This document shows, one piece after another, positions 10,965 to 19,391 of a DNA stretch of 64,000 nt; the stretch's first letter is position 1, and the number at the start of each line of letters is the position of its first letter. Source of the DNA: Luteimonas rhizosphaericola (GTDB lineage Bacteria > Pseudomonadota > Gammaproteobacteria > Xanthomonadales > Xanthomonadaceae). The position numbers and the translations under genes are program-made. Where the stretch lies: NCBI RefSeq assembly GCF_029888045.1, contig NZ_JARXRN010000028.1, positions 1 to 64,000 of the forward strand, given 5' to 3'. Below the pieces are notes generated by a model. The model saw nothing but the letters and a program-made list of their open reading frames with translations, ran no database searches and was not told the origin of the DNA.

Positions 10965-10991
10965 TCAAGCGCGCGCGGCGCGCGCCGTTAC
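10965..10991 (+). promoter_or_regulatory. Sigma-28 (FliA) promoter of motAB
   Basis: TCAA-N15-GCCGTTAC on the plus strand, with the same -10 box as the fliC promoter. The predicted start near 10998 gives leaders of about 30 bases to ATG 11028 and 15 to ATG 11013. Confidence 0.8.
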
Positions 10992-11027
10992 CCCACGCAA
11001 TCCCCGGCCCATATGGACAGCGCCACC

Positions 11028-11888
11028 ATGTACCTGATCATCGGAGCCCTCGTGGTCATCGCGAGCGTGCTCGGCGGCTTCATGATGGTCGGCGGCAAGC
11101 TGCTGGCGCTGTGGCACCTGAACGAGATCATCGTGATCTGCGGCGCGGCCCTGGGCGCGTACGTCATCGCCACGCCGCCTAAGGTGATGAAGGCGGCGCT
11201 GGCCGGCACCATGGCCCTGCTCAAGGGGCCCAAGTACCGGCGCGTGGACTACGTCGAGCTGCTGAAGCTGATCTACGAGCTGCTGCAGAAGATGCGCCGC
11301 GAAGGCATGATGGCGATCGAGGACCACATCGAACGCCCGGCCGAGAGCGCGATCTTCCAGAAGTACCCGAAGATCCTCGCCGACCACCACATCCTCGACT
11401 TCATCACCGACTGCCTGCGCCTGATCGTCGGCGGCAGCATGACGCCGCACGAACTCGAATCGCTGCTCGAGTACGAGCTCGAGACCCATCACCACGAGGC
11501 GCTCGGGCCGTCGCAGTCGGTGCAGAAGGTGGCCGACGCGCTGCCGGGATTCGGCATCGTCGCCGCGGTGCTGGGCATCATCAACACCATGTCGATCGTC
11601 GGCAGCGCGCCGCCGTCGGAGATCGGGCAGAAGGTCGCCTCGGCCCTGGTCGGCACCTTCCTCGGCATCTTCCTGGCCTACGGCTACGTCGGCCCGGTGG
11701 CCTCGGCGATGGAGAAGCGCGCCGAAGAGGAAGGCAAGGCGTTCGAGGTGATCAAGATGGCGCTGGTGGCCTCGCTGCGCGGCTACGCGCCCGCGGTGGC
11801 GATCGAGTTCGCGCGCAAGCTTCTGTTCTCCGACGTGCGCCCGAGCTTCCAGGACCTGGAAGCCGACCTCAAGGCCGCCAAGGGCTGA
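11028..11888 (+). CDS. motA: Flagellar stator protein MotA
   Basis: The ion-channel subunit of the stator, which with MotB converts ion flow into torque on FliG. It has 286 residues from ATG 11028 (MYLIIGALVVIASVLGG), which aligns with the start of E. coli MotA (295 residues). An in-frame ATG at 11013 would add MDSAT. Four membrane helices are present, with the conserved segments LPGFGIVAAVLGI and GTFLGIFLAYGYVGP that hold the prolines near the channel, and a large cytoplasmic loop. motB follows after 12 bases. This E. coli-like pair is distinct from the motCD pair at 18355-20132. Confidence 0.94.
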   Translation: MYLIIGALVVIASVLGGFMMVGGKLLALWHLNEIIVICGAALGAYVIATPPKVMKAALAGTMALLKGPKYRRVDYVELLKLIYELLQKMRREGMMAIEDHIERPAESAIFQKYPKILADHHILDFITDCLRLIVGGSMTPHELESLLEYELETHHHEALGPSQSVQKVADALPGFGIVAAVLGIINTMSIVGSAPPSEIGQKVASALVGTFLGIFLAYGYVGPVASAMEKRAEEEGKAFEVIKMALVASLRGYAPAVAIEFARKLLFSDVRPSFQDLEADLKAAKG

Positions 11889-11900
11889 CGGACCGCCGCG

Positions 11901-12821
11901 ATGGCCACGCCGCTGCAACCGATCATCATCGTCCGCAAGAAGAAGCGCGGCGGCCACGGCCACCACGGCGGCGCGTGGAAGGTCGCGTATGCGGACTTCG
12001 TGACCGCGATGATGGCGTTCTTCATGGTGATGTGGCTGGTGGCCACCATGCCCCAGGAGCAGCTCGGCGGCATCGCCGACTATTTCAAGAACCCCAGCGC
12101 GGTCGAGGGCAAGTCATCCAGCATGGCGCCCGGGCGCGCCGGCCCGGGCGGCGCGGGCGAGGCGCCGATCAAGATGTTCGACCATGCCCGCAAGCCGCCG
12201 GACGCCAGCCCGATCCGCAAGCCCGGCGCCATGGACCAGCAGTCGGGCGCCGCGCAGAAGGCCGGCGACGAGGCCGACCGCCGCAAGCTCGAGGCGCTCA
12301 AGCGTGCGCTGGAGGAGGCGGTCGCCAGCAGCCAGGCGCTGGCGCCGTTCAAGGACCAGCTGCTGATCGACATCACGCCCGAGGGCCTGCGGATCCAGAT
12401 CGTCGATGCGCACAACCGGCCGATGTTCGATCTCGGCTCGCCCACGCTCAAGGACTACACGCGCGAGATCCTGTCCGAACTCGCGGGCTACTTCGAACAG
12501 GTGGAGAACCGGATCGCGATCTCCGGCCACACCGACACCTCGCCGTACACCGGCCGCAGCGGCTACAGCAACTGGGAGCTCTCGACCGAGCGCGCCAACG
12601 CCGCCCGCCGCGCGCTGGTGGCCGGTGGCCTGTCGGAAGACAAGCTCTCGCGCGTGGTCGGCCTGTCGTCCTCGGTGCCGTTCGACCGCAACGACCCGGA
12701 CAGCCCGGTCAACCGCCGCATCAGCATCGTCGTGCTCAGCAACGCCGCCGAGCGCAGCGCGGCGAGGGTCGATTCCGGTGCGCGGGTCGCGCAGGTCGGG
12801 GCGAAGATCGCCGCCCCGTAG
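11901..12821 (+). CDS. motB: Flagellar stator protein MotB
   Basis: The peptidoglycan-anchoring stator partner of MotA, 306 residues. The basic N-terminus (VRKKKRGGHGHHGG) leads into one membrane helix with the motif AYADFVTAMMAFFMVMWLV. Asp32 in it corresponds to the essential ion-binding Asp32 of E. coli MotB. A charged linker with plug-like character follows, then an OmpA-like domain (about 155-285) with ISGHTDTSPYTG and NRRISIVV. It is translated with motA and followed by a GC-rich hairpin. Confidence 0.95.
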   Translation: MATPLQPIIIVRKKKRGGHGHHGGAWKVAYADFVTAMMAFFMVMWLVATMPQEQLGGIADYFKNPSAVEGKSSSMAPGRAGPGGAGEAPIKMFDHARKPPDASPIRKPGAMDQQSGAAQKAGDEADRRKLEALKRALEEAVASSQALAPFKDQLLIDITPEGLRIQIVDAHNRPMFDLGSPTLKDYTREILSELAGYFEQVENRIAISGHTDTSPYTGRSGYSNWELSTERANAARRALVAGGLSEDKLSRVVGLSSSVPFDRNDPDSPVNRRISIVVLSNAAERSAARVDSGARVAQVGAKIAAP

Positions 12822-12826
12822 CGAGT

Positions 12827-12847
12827 GCGGGGCCCGGCCGGCCCCGC
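12827..12847 (+). terminator. Possible terminator hairpin after motB
   Basis: An 8-bp stem (GCGGGGCC with GGCCCCGC) and a 5-base loop, starting 6 bases after the motB stop. There is no T run, so intrinsic termination would be weak. Confidence 0.45.
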
Positions 12848-12929
12848 CTGGCGGTGAGGTGATGGCAGATGGTGTTGTCCGGGCGATGCCGCAGGACGCG
12901 CCCGTCGATCGCGTCGCACGGCCAGCCGC

Positions 12930-13992
12930 GTCGGCCGGATAAGGCCGCAGGTCGCATCCGCGGATCGCGTGGCGCGCAGGCATGACGATCTCGGGCTCGC
13001 CCCGCGCGTGCATCGAGCACGTGTACGCATCGAATGCGCCGCGCCACGCTTTCGACCGCTGCAAAGGTCGTTGCATGCGCCAATGCGCAACGGGCGTCAC
13101 GGACGCGCGATGCGACCACGCGATCCGTCTGTGTCTGTCCCGGGTGCGCTTCGCTTACCCGGGCTACGCGCGTGACGACTCCAGGCGCGCAGCCGCCTCG
13201 CACGGCGTAGCCCGGATAAGGCCGCAGGCCGCATCCGGGGACCACGTCACGCGCAGGCCAAGAGAGTCCAACGGGCGGCACGCGTGGGCGTGGATGCGCG
13301 ACGCCAGAGGATCAAGTGTGCGCTGCGCCCATCTGCAGCGACCTTCTGCCCCGGGTGCGCTTCGCTTACCCGGGCTACGCGGGTGGCGACTTCAGGCGCG
13401 CAGCCGCCTCGCATGGCGTAGCCCGGATAAGGCCGCAGGCCGCATCCGGGAACGGCGTCACGCACACGCCATGGGAATCGAGAGGGCGTCACGCGTGGAC
13501 GGGCGACGCAAAGGGATCGAGTCTGCGCTGCGCCCGTCTGCAGCGACCGTCTGCCCCGGGTGCGCTTCGCTTACCCGGGCTACGCGGGTGGCGACTCCAG
13601 GCGCGCAGCCGCCTTGCATGGCGTAGCCCGGATAAGGCCGTAGGCCGCATCCGGGGACCACGTCACGCGCAGGCCAAGGGATCGAGAGGGCGTCACGCGT
13701 TGACGGGCAACGCGAAAGGATCGAGTGCGCGCCGCGCTCGTCTGCAACGACCGTCTGCCCCGGGTGCGCTTCGCTTACCCGGGCTACACGGGTGGCGACT
13801 CCAGTCGCGACACGGCCTCGCATGGCGTAGCCCGGAGAAGGCCGCAGGCCGCATCCGGGGACCGCGTCACGCGCGGGCCAAGGGAATCGAGAGGGCGTCA
13901 TGCGTGGACGCGCGGCGCCAGCGGATCGAGTGTGCGCTGCGCCCGTCTGCAACGACCGCCTGCCCCGGGTGCGCTTCGCTTACCCCGGCTAC
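12930..13992. repeat. REP array A: inverted REP pairs, about 205-base period
   Basis: This 1.1-kb stretch between the convergent motB and cheA genes holds two REP forms with a GTAG head. Form a begins GTAGCCCGGATAAGG and ends GCATCCGGG; form b begins GTAGCCCGGGTAAGCG and ends GCACCCGGG. Form b occurs on the minus strand at 13139-13167, 13350-13378, 13555-13583, 13759-13787 and 13964-13992 (last copy imperfect). Form a occurs on the plus strand at 13207-13239, 13418-13450, 13623-13655 and 13827-13859, with a decayed copy at about 12930-12962. The DNA between copies is also repeated, so the unit is a tandem block of about 205 bases resembling a BIME. REPs are non-autonomous and are moved by RAYT transposases; none is in this window. 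Open frames here encode only repeated peptides and I call no gene. Confidence 0.88.
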
Positions 13993-14051
13993 GTGCTGTG
14001 CGCGGGGGCGGCAATGTGTCGCGACCTGACCTTCGACCTGCCGCGCCGCCG

Positions 14052-16088
14052 TCACGCCGCGGTGGCGAGCGGCGGGGCCTGGCCGAGCCCGGCGGCGTCG
14101 ACGATCAGCGCCACGCGGCCGTCGCCGAGGATGGTGGCGCCGGACACGCCGGCGATGCGCTTGTAGTTGCTCTCGAGGTTCTTGACCACCACCTGCTGCT
14201 GGCCGAGCAGTTCGTCGACTTCCAGCGCCAGCCGGCGTCCGTCGGCCTCCACCACCACCGCGATCCGGGGCGGCACGTCCTCGCCTTCGCCGCGCGTCGC
14301 TGCGGGCAGGCCGTACTGGCTGGCCAGGTCGACCAGCGGCAGGTAGTCCTCGCGCACGCGCAGCACGCGCGCGTCGCCGGCGATGATGCGCACGTCGGCC
14401 GGCGTGGGCAGCAGCGATTCGATCACCATGCTCAGCGGCACGATGAACACCTCGTCGCCCACCGCGACCGACATGCCGTCGACGATCGCCATGGTCAGCG
14501 GCAGCCGGATCGCCACCGTCGTGCCGTGGCCGGCGCGGCTGCGGATCTCGACCTGTCCGCCGAGCGCGGTGATGTTCTTCTTGACCACGTCCATGCCCAC
14601 GCCGCGGCCGGACAGGTCGGTCAGCTGGTCGGCGGTGGAGAAGCCGGGCGCGAACACCAGGTCCCAGACCTGGGTGTCGGTGGGGTTCTCGGGCACCGCG
14701 ATGCCGCGTTCGGCGGCCTTGCGCAGGATGCGCTCGCGATCCAGGCCGCGGCCGTCGTCGCTGATCTCGATGACGATGTTCGCGCCCTGGTGGGCCGCGC
14801 TCAGGGTCAGGGTGCCGCTCTCGTCCTTGCCCGCGGCGCGGCGCTCGGCCGGCAGTTCCAGGCCGTGGTCGATGGCGTTGCGCACCAGGTGCACCAGCGG
14901 GTCGACGATCTTCTCGATCACGCCCTTGTCCAGCTCGGTCGCCTCGCCGTGGGTGCGCAGCTGGACCTTCTTCTCCAGCCGTGCGGCCAGGTCGCGGACC
15001 ATGCGCGGGAAGCGGCTGAAGGCGAAGTCGACGGGCAGCATGCGCACGCCCATCACCGATTCCTGCAGGTCGCGCGTGTTGCGCTCGAGCTGCACCAGGC
15101 CCGACATCAGCGCCTCGTTGGCCACCGGGTCCAGGTGTTCGGACCGCTGGCGCAGCATCGCCTGGGTGATCACCAGTTCGCCGACCAGGTTGATCAGCGC
15201 GTCCACCTTGGAGACCGCGACGCGGATCGAATTGTCGTGGTCGCTGCTGCGGCGGCCGGTGGACGCCGGCCCGCCCTCGGCGGCGGCGACCGGAGCGGCC
15301 GCCGTACCCGGAGCGAGGGCGTCGTCGACGACAGTCGGGGGTGCGGCCGTGGCCGCGGCGATCGTGTCGATCTCCAGCGTGCACTCGTCCTCGACCCAGG
15401 CGAAGGCCTCGTCGATGGCGGCGCGCGGCACGCTGGCGGGGAGGGTGAGGTTCCAGGCCAGGTAGGCCTCGAACGGATCCATCTCGGCGAACGCCGGCAG
15501 GCGCCCGTCCAGGCATTCGACGCCGAGCTCGCCGTGGCTGGCGAGCTCGCGCAGGATGCGCAGGGGATCGTTGCCGCTGAGGAACAGCGAGGGCGCCGGC
15601 GCGAATGCGATGCGCCAGTCGCCCGCGGCGTCGGCCGGGGTGCCGGCGTCATGATCCGCGCCGGCGGGCGCCGTGGTCGTGGCCGCCTGTGCCGGGGACT
15701 TGCCCGACAGCAGCGCATCCAGCCCGGCGCGCGCGGCGGCCAGGGCATTGGCGTCGATCGGGCTGCCGTGTTCGCAGGCCGCGAGCAGGCCGCGCAGCAC
15801 GTCCACCGACGCCAGCAGCGCGCCGGTGGCGGCCTGGTCCAGCGTCCGCCGGCCGGCGCGGGCCTCGTCGAGCAGGGTTTCCAGCAGGTGGGTCAGGTCG
15901 GTGACGCTGGTGAAGCCGAACGTCGCCGCGCCGCCCTTGATCGAATGCGCGGCGCGGAAGATGACGTTGATCGTCTCCGGATCCGCGCCGGCGCCGCCCG
16001 ACTCGAGCGAGAGCAGGCCGCTCTCCATCGCATCGAGGCCTTCGCGGCTTTCCTCGAAGAACGCGGCATGGAAGCGGGCGATGTCCAT
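14052..16088 (-). CDS. cheA: Chemotaxis histidine kinase CheA, second copy (P1-P5, with P2-like region)
   Basis: A 678-residue sensor kinase. P1 (about 1-110) carries the phospho-acceptor His48 in RAAHSIKGG. A region at about 160-260 resembles the P2 response-regulator-binding domain. P3 dimerisation, the P4 ATPase with HLVRNAIDHG, DDGRGLD and GRGVGMDVV, and the P5 CheW-like domain follow. It is the last gene of a unit with the STAS and CheY-like genes, one base after the receiver gene, and that unit has its own FliA-type promoter at 16801-16827. A different cheA lies at 20140-21978. Which of the two drives the flagellar CheY cannot be told from sequence. Confidence 0.94.
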   Translation of the reverse strand: MDIARFHAAFFEESREGLDAMESGLLSLESGGAGADPETINVIFRAAHSIKGGAATFGFTSVTDLTHLLETLLDEARAGRRTLDQAATGALLASVDVLRGLLAACEHGSPIDANALAAARAGLDALLSGKSPAQAATTTAPAGADHDAGTPADAAGDWRIAFAPAPSLFLSGNDPLRILRELASHGELGVECLDGRLPAFAEMDPFEAYLAWNLTLPASVPRAAIDEAFAWVEDECTLEIDTIAAATAAPPTVVDDALAPGTAAAPVAAAEGGPASTGRRSSDHDNSIRVAVSKVDALINLVGELVITQAMLRQRSEHLDPVANEALMSGLVQLERNTRDLQESVMGVRMLPVDFAFSRFPRMVRDLAARLEKKVQLRTHGEATELDKGVIEKIVDPLVHLVRNAIDHGLELPAERRAAGKDESGTLTLSAAHQGANIVIEISDDGRGLDRERILRKAAERGIAVPENPTDTQVWDLVFAPGFSTADQLTDLSGRGVGMDVVKKNITALGGQVEIRSRAGHGTTVAIRLPLTMAIVDGMSVAVGDEVFIVPLSMVIESLLPTPADVRIIAGDARVLRVREDYLPLVDLASQYGLPAATRGEGEDVPPRIAVVVEADGRRLALEVDELLGQQQVVVKNLESNYKRIAGVSGATILGDGRVALIVDAAGLGQAPPLATAA

Positions 16089-16089
16089 G

Positions 16090-16458
16090 TCAGGCCAGGA
16101 CCTTGCGCACGGTGGCGACCAGCTGGTCGGGATCGAACGGCTTGACCAGCCAGCCGGTGGCGCCGGCGGCCTTGCCTTCCATCTTCTTGTCGCCGCCGGA
16201 CTCGGTGGTCAGCATCAGCAGCGGCGTGAAGCGGTACGACGGCAGCTGGCGCAGCTCGCGGATCAGCGAGATGCCGTCCATGCGCGGCATGTTGACGTCG
16301 GTGACCACGGCGTCGAACGACTGCGTGCGGGCGATCTCGAGGGCGGCCTGGCCGTCCTCTGCCTCGCGCACCTCATAGCCGCCCGAGGTCAGGGCGAAGG
16401 CCACCATCTGGCGCATCGAGGTCGAGTCGTCGACCACGAGCAGTTGCTTGGCGCTCAT
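16090..16458 (-). CDS. CheY-like single-domain response regulator
   Basis: A 122-residue stand-alone receiver with DD at 10-11, the phospho-acceptor Asp54 (VVTDVNMP) and the conserved Lys in WLVKPF near 104. It overlaps the STAS gene by four bases and precedes cheA, so its likely phosphodonor is the CheA at 14052-16088. It differs clearly from CheY at 22606-22998, for instance in its first helix, so it may feed another output or act as a phosphate sink. That function is inference. Confidence 0.9.
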   Translation of the reverse strand: MSAKQLLVVDDSTSMRQMVAFALTSGGYEVREAEDGQAALEIARTQSFDAVVTDVNMPRMDGISLIRELRQLPSYRFTPLLMLTTESGGDKKMEGKAAGATGWLVKPFDPDQLVATVRKVLA

Positions 16459-16769
16459 GCCGTAGCTCCTGGAACATTGCTGGTAAGGGTGGAATCGGCC
16501 GCGTCGACGCCCAGGCTCACGGCCAGCGCCAGCTGGCGCGCGGCCGCGGCCAGCGCCGGCGACGGATCGGTGATGGTGGTGCGCTGGCCGCGCGCGGCGC
16601 GGTCGCGGACGAAGGCGTGCAGCAGCTGCAGGCCCGCGGCGTGCACGCGCTCGACGCGGTCTCCGGCGAGTTCGACCGGGGCGTCGGCCTCCAGGTGCGG
16701 CTGCAGGGCCGCCTGCAGGTCGGCGACGCGTTCGATCCCGAGGTCGTTCTGGAGCGTCAGTTGGGTCAT
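16455..16769 (-). CDS. STAS-domain protein lacking the usual Ser/Thr
   Basis: A 104-residue STAS-fold protein related to anti-sigma-factor antagonists and MlaB-type proteins. I chose ATG 16769 (MTQLTLQNDLG); a GTG at 16781 would add four residues. The segment that in SpoIIAA-type proteins carries the phosphorylated serine (D.S..GL) here reads VERVHAAGLQLL, with Ala in place of Ser/Thr, so it is probably not switched by phosphorylation at that position. It is the first gene of the STAS-cheY-cheA unit, about 25 bases from the predicted FliA-dependent start. Its role in chemotaxis is unknown. Confidence 0.75.
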   Translation of the reverse strand: MTQLTLQNDLGIERVADLQAALQPHLEADAPVELAGDRVERVHAAGLQLLHAFVRDRAARGQRTTITDPSPALAAAARQLALAVSLGVDAADSTLTSNVPGATA

Positions 16770-16800
16770 GGGTGCGGCCACGTCGATGCAGTCCGGTGGA

Positions 16801-16827
16801 ATAACGGCGTCGCCGGCGGCGACTTGA
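16801..16827 (-). promoter_or_regulatory. Sigma-28 (FliA) promoter of STAS-cheY-cheA
   Basis: On the minus strand this is TCAA-N15-GCCGTTAT, placed between the end of the parP-like gene (16840) and the STAS start (16769). It would make the last three genes of the chemotaxis region a separate class of transcript. Confidence 0.75.
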
Positions 16828-16839
16828 GGGTCAGGTGCG

Positions 16840-17583
16840 TCAGCCGTAGAGCGCGTAGGCGTCGAACAGCACGGTCGGGGTTGCGCCTACGCGCGCCACG
16901 CCCAGGATCACGCCCGGCACGTTGCCCGGCAGCGGCGGTTCGATCCGGTCGCGGCCCAGCGTCACCACGTCCTCGACCGCGCTGACCAGCACGCCGATCA
17001 GTTCGTCGTCGCGTTCGACCACCACGATGCGGGCCTGTTCGGTCACCTGGACGTCGCCGGTGCGCAGCCACAGGCCGAGGTCGAACACGGGCACGATCCG
17101 GCCGCGCAGGTTCATCACCCCGAGCACCGAGGCCTGGGCGCCGCGCATCGGCACGATCGGCACCATCCGCACCACCTCCTGCACCCGCAGCAGCTCCAGC
17201 GCGTAGCTGGCCTGGCCTACCAGCACGCGCAGCCAGCGCGAGGCCGTGGCCATCGGGGTGGAGGCGGCGGGTGGTTCGACCCGGGCGGTGGCGCGCGGCG
17301 CCAGTGCAGGCGTGGGCGGGACGGGGGTGGGGGCGGACATGGGCGCGGCCACGTTGGCGGATGCGGGTGCGGAAGCCGGCGTCGGCGCGGGCGCCGGCAC
17401 CGGGACGGGCGCGGGAACGGATTCGATGGCGGGGCCGACAGCGGGTCCGGCGACGTCGTCCCACGCGTCGGCGGAAGCCGCGGCGACGTCCGGCACGGCG
17501 GCCACCGGCGGCGCCGGACCGGCGGCATCGCCCAGCAGGGTGTCGATATAGTCGAGCACCTCGGTGTCGCCGCCGGGGTTCAT
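16840..17583 (-). CDS. parP: CheW-like polar array protein, ParP-like (CheW2)
   Basis: A 247-residue protein with a Pro/Ala-rich linker (about 30-110) before a C-terminal CheW-type domain (RWLRVLVGQASYALELLRV onward, with GVMNLRGRIVPVFDLG). In Vibrio and Pseudomonas the gene after the ParA-like gene encodes ParP, which couples chemotaxis arrays to the pole and to CheA. Position, length and architecture match. It starts at ATG 17583 and overlaps the parA-like gene by four bases (ATGA). A second coupling CheW is an alternative reading. Confidence 0.82.
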   Translation of the reverse strand: MNPGGDTEVLDYIDTLLGDAAGPAPPVAAVPDVAAASADAWDDVAGPAVGPAIESVPAPVPVPAPAPTPASAPASANVAAPMSAPTPVPPTPALAPRATARVEPPAASTPMATASRWLRVLVGQASYALELLRVQEVVRMVPIVPMRGAQASVLGVMNLRGRIVPVFDLGLWLRTGDVQVTEQARIVVVERDDELIGVLVSAVEDVVTLGRDRIEPPLPGNVPGVILGVARVGATPTVLFDAYALYG

Positions 17584-18353
17584 GCCGCCTGCCTCTGCGG
17601 TGCCTGCTGCTGCGCCAGCAGCCAGTCCAGCGCGCGTGCATACGCATCGGCGCCGCGACCGCTGCAGCCGGCTTCGGCGGTGAGGCCGTGGGCGTCGCGC
17701 AGGCGCGTGTCCATCGGCACCGCGTCGGGCCAGACGCGGCCTTCGTATTGCGCGTGCAGCTGCTCCAGGCTCTGCACGCCCGAGCGCGTGCGCTTGTCGT
17801 ACAGCGTGGGCAGCACGTGCTGCGGCAGCGGCCGCCGGCGCGACCGCTCGACCATGGTCGCGGTGCGCAGCATGTCGGCCAGCCCGTGCAGGGCCAGCGG
17901 ATCGGTCTGGGTCGGCACCACCAGCCGGTCGGCGGCCGCCAGCGCGTTGACCATCAGCAGGCCGAGCGTGGGCGGGCAGTCGAGCAGCACGTGGTCGTAG
18001 CTGGCGTGGCCGGCGTGCAGGGCGCGTCCCAGCGCGAGCCCGAGGCCCGGCTGGCTGGAGCCGCGTCGTTCGAGCGTGGCCAGCGCCGGTTGCGCGGCCA
18101 CCAGCTGCAGCCCCGGCACGTCGGTGCGGCGCGCGAGGCCGACGAGGCTGGCGCCCACGCCGGTGAACAGGTCGTGGGTGCCCGCGGGCGGCGGATCGGC
18201 GGGCACGCCGAACGCGCGCGTCAGCGAGGCGTGCGGATCGAGATCGATCGCCAGCACGCGGCCGCCGGCCTGCGCCAGCCCGCGCGCGAGGCACAGGGTG
18301 GTGGTGGTCTTGCCCACGCCGCCCTTCTGGTTCGCGATCGCCCAGACCTGCAT
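17580..18353 (-). CDS. parC: ParA-like ATPase for chemotaxis array positioning (ParC-like)
   Basis: A 257-residue ParA/MinD-type ATPase. The deviant Walker A motif NQKGGVGKTTTTL is at about 7-19, the Walker A' region reads LAIDLDPHASL, and a second motif reads HVLLDCPPTLG. The start ATG 18353 places the P-loop at the N-terminus. It lies one base after motD and overlaps the parP-like gene. In polar flagellates this family recruits and segregates chemotaxis clusters to the poles, so a polar array is expected here. Confidence 0.88.
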   Translation of the reverse strand: MQVWAIANQKGGVGKTTTTLCLARGLAQAGGRVLAIDLDPHASLTRAFGVPADPPPAGTHDLFTGVGASLVGLARRTDVPGLQLVAAQPALATLERRGSSQPGLGLALGRALHAGHASYDHVLLDCPPTLGLLMVNALAAADRLVVPTQTDPLALHGLADMLRTATMVERSRRRPLPQHVLPTLYDKRTRSGVQSLEQLHAQYEGRVWPDAVPMDTRLRDAHGLTAEAGCSGRGADAYARALDWLLAQQQAPQRQAA

Positions 18354-18354
18354 G

Positions 18355-19386
18355 TCAGTGTGCTCCTGCGTGCGCATCGGGCGCGGCGGTCGTGGGGGCC
18401 CGGGTCGCCGGCGCGGGCAGGGCGGGCGTCTCGACGCGGGCCGCGTCGACGGCCTCCACGCGCGGCGAGCCGTCGATGCCCGCCTGCACGACCTGTGCCG
18501 CGGGCGCCGGGTCGAGATCGTCCACCGCCTGCGAGGCGGCCAGGATCACCAGCAGCACGCGGCGGTTGGCGTTGCGGCCCTCGGCGGTGGCGTTGTCGGC
18601 CGCCGGCTGGTGCTCGCCGTAGCCGACCACCGCCAGGCGCCCGGGGTCCACGCCTTCGCCGATCAGCACGTGCACCACGCTGGCCGCGCGCGCGGACGAG
18701 AGCTCCCAGTTGGTCGGGTAGGCCGCGGTGCGGATCGGCACGTCGTCGGTATAGCCCTCCACGCGCACCGCGTTGGGTTCCTCGCGCAGCACCGCGCCGA
18801 GCTTGCGCACGGTGGCGGTGGCCACCGGGCTGGGTTCGGCCACGCCGCTGGCGAACAGGATGTCGCTCTGGATCTCGACCTCGAGGAAGGTCGGGCCGCG
18901 GCGCACGGTGACCAGCTTCTCGCGCACCAGTTCGGCCAGCGCGTGCTGGATCCGGCGGCCGAGCGTGCTCAGCTGCGATTCGCCGCGCAGGCTGGCGTCC
19001 ATCGCCGCCTTGGCCATCGCCTGCTGCCGCATCTGCGACTCGCGGCCGCCGAGCGGCGCATCGAGCATCTGCCGCACGCGCACATTGCTCACCGGGCTGG
19101 TGGCGGTGGGTCCGGCCTTGGCGCCGGGCGTCAGCAGCGAGGGGCGGTCGAACGAGGAGCCGCGCAGCTGGGTCTCGCCGAGCTGGATCGGGTTGATCGA
19201 GCGCGGCGGGCCGCCGAAGGCCGACGACAGCGCATCGGAGACCGCGCGGTACTTGCCCTCGTTGATCGACGAAATGGCGTACATCACCACGAAGAAGGCG
19301 AGCAGCAGGGTGACCAGGTCGCCGTAGGGCACGGCCCAGGCTTCGTGGTTCTGGTGGTCCTCGTGGTGGTGGTGCCGTCGCGCCAT
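18355..19386 (-). CDS. motD: Flagellar stator protein MotD (MotB paralogue)
   Basis: A 343-residue MotB-family protein. A His-rich N-terminus (MARRHHHHEDHQNHEAW) leads to one membrane helix with YGDLVTLLLAFFVVMYAI, where Asp23 is the expected ion-binding residue. An OmpA-like domain follows (about 170-305, VEGYTDDVPIRTAAYPTNWELS and NRRVLLVI), then an Ala/Pro-rich tail of about 50 residues. It follows motC by five bases. With MotC it forms a second stator set like MotCD of Pseudomonas aeruginosa. Confidence 0.93.
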   Translation of the reverse strand: MARRHHHHEDHQNHEAWAVPYGDLVTLLLAFFVVMYAISSINEGKYRAVSDALSSAFGGPPRSINPIQLGETQLRGSSFDRPSLLTPGAKAGPTATSPVSNVRVRQMLDAPLGGRESQMRQQAMAKAAMDASLRGESQLSTLGRRIQHALAELVREKLVTVRRGPTFLEVEIQSDILFASGVAEPSPVATATVRKLGAVLREEPNAVRVEGYTDDVPIRTAAYPTNWELSSARAASVVHVLIGEGVDPGRLAVVGYGEHQPAADNATAEGRNANRRVLLVILAASQAVDDLDPAPAAQVVQAGIDGSPRVEAVDAARVETPALPAPATRAPTTAAPDAHAGAH

Positions 19387-19391
19387 GGCGG

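Noticed and set aside
10692-11027. Longer N-terminus for MotA
   Set aside because: The extension runs back through the divergent cheW gene and both FliA promoters; MotA alignment supports a start at 11028 or 11013.
13139-13992. Regularly spaced repeats that could suggest a CRISPR array
   Set aside because: The interval is about 205 bases, the sequence between repeats is itself repeated rather than unique, the repeats alternate in orientation and no cas genes are present. They are REP pairs.
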